Origin: an uncultured Lachnospiraceae bacterium
GTDB taxonomy: Bacteria; Bacillota; Clostridia; Lachnospirales; Lachnospiraceae
Direction: 5' to 3'
Length of the DNA stretch: 6,843 nt
Assembly (NCBI GenBank): GCA_947594085.1
Contig: CANQEB010000130.1
Span: 1-6,843 of the forward strand
A program made the position numbers and the translations under genes. Below the pieces are notes generated by a model. That model saw only the letters and a program-made list of their open reading frames with translations. It searched no databases and was not told the DNA's origin. Below, piece after piece: positions 6,757-6,843 of the stretch (within the stretch, counting starts at the first letter, position 1; every line of letters starts with the position of its first letter).

Positions 6757-6761
6757 CTCCT
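6757..6761 (-). promoter_or_regulatory. Ribosome binding site deciding the helicase start
   Basis: AGGAG on the minus strand sits 4 nt before the ATG at 6752. It lies inside the reading frame that opens at GTG 6782, so it argues for the shorter protein. The resulting start, MQISNAQ, places the conserved helicase Q-motif at residues 4-11, close to the N-terminus. Confidence 0.65.
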
Positions 6762-6787
6762 ATATATTCGTGTTTGATTCACAAAAC

Positions 6788-6819
6788 CCGTACGAACAAC
6801 GCATGGTACGGTCTGACCG
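6788..6819. repeat. Overlapping palindromes upstream of the helicase gene
   Basis: CCGTAC (6788-6793) and GTACGG (6806-6811) form an inverted repeat around 12 bases. CGGTCTGACCG (6809-6819) is a perfect palindrome around one central base and shares three bases with the first repeat, so the two cannot fold at once. They lie about 35-65 bp upstream of the helicase ATG, where an operator or leader structure could be. No clear promoter is visible in the 60 bases available before the window ends. Confidence 0.35.
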
Positions 6820-6843
6820 CAAACCTAGACTCGTTTTCTATCT

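Noticed and set aside
6793..6806. LexA (SOS) box upstream of the helicase
   Set aside because: CGAAC is present as a half-site, but the expected GTTCG partner at the right spacing is missing.
1..6843. Defence system, prophage or mobile element
   Set aside because: No transposase, integrase, phage or toxin-antitoxin gene, direct repeat array or att-like duplication is visible. The helicase alone is not evidence of a defence island.

Overview
The window reads as ordinary chromosome from a Gram-positive Clostridia-type bacterium, most likely Lachnospiraceae or a close relative. This rests on the AGGAG/AAAGGA-type ribosome binding sites, the DUF5662 and DUF1292 proteins, and a Gram-positive-style LuxS. 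Base composition is intermediate and uneven. Hand counts of 60-base lines gave about 60-63% GC inside luxS, 55% in the GH13-like and DUF1292 genes and 42-47% in the helicase. I see no mobile element, CRISPR array, tRNA or rRNA. The genus assignment is inference.

Layout, left to right. Positions 1-229 are a leader with five copies of ACAGAT/ATCTGT, then a hairpin over the ribosome binding site of luxS (230-709, +). Converging on luxS is a minus-strand run read as xth (4235-3471), a GH13-like gene (3320-1371) and a DUF5662 gene (1357-758). The last two are only 13 bp apart and probably co-transcribed. A 184-bp divergent promoter region (4236-4419) separates xth from a small DUF1292 gene (4420-4779, +). 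A strong hairpin terminator (4800-4857) lies between DUF1292 and a convergent UvrD/Rep-family helicase (6752-4908, -). The last 60 bases hold overlapping palindromes upstream of the helicase.

The genes do not form one pathway. luxS belongs to the activated methyl cycle and makes the AI-2 precursor. xth and the helicase are DNA repair or replication enzymes. The GH13-like and DUF5662 genes form a small unit of unclear purpose.

The most interesting object is the GH13-like protein. It keeps the isoamylase/GlgX scaffold (CBM48-like N-terminus, NYWGY and NHDGFT motifs, C-terminal domain) but has lost the catalytic nucleophile Asp and the acid/base Glu. It also lacks most of the loop between strand 4 motif I and motif II. 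It therefore looks like an intact, non-catalytic carbohydrate-binding or regulatory pseudoenzyme, and automated annotation would probably call it a debranching enzyme. Its partner DUF5662 shows an H...HD...HH...D pattern reminiscent of HD-domain metalloenzymes.
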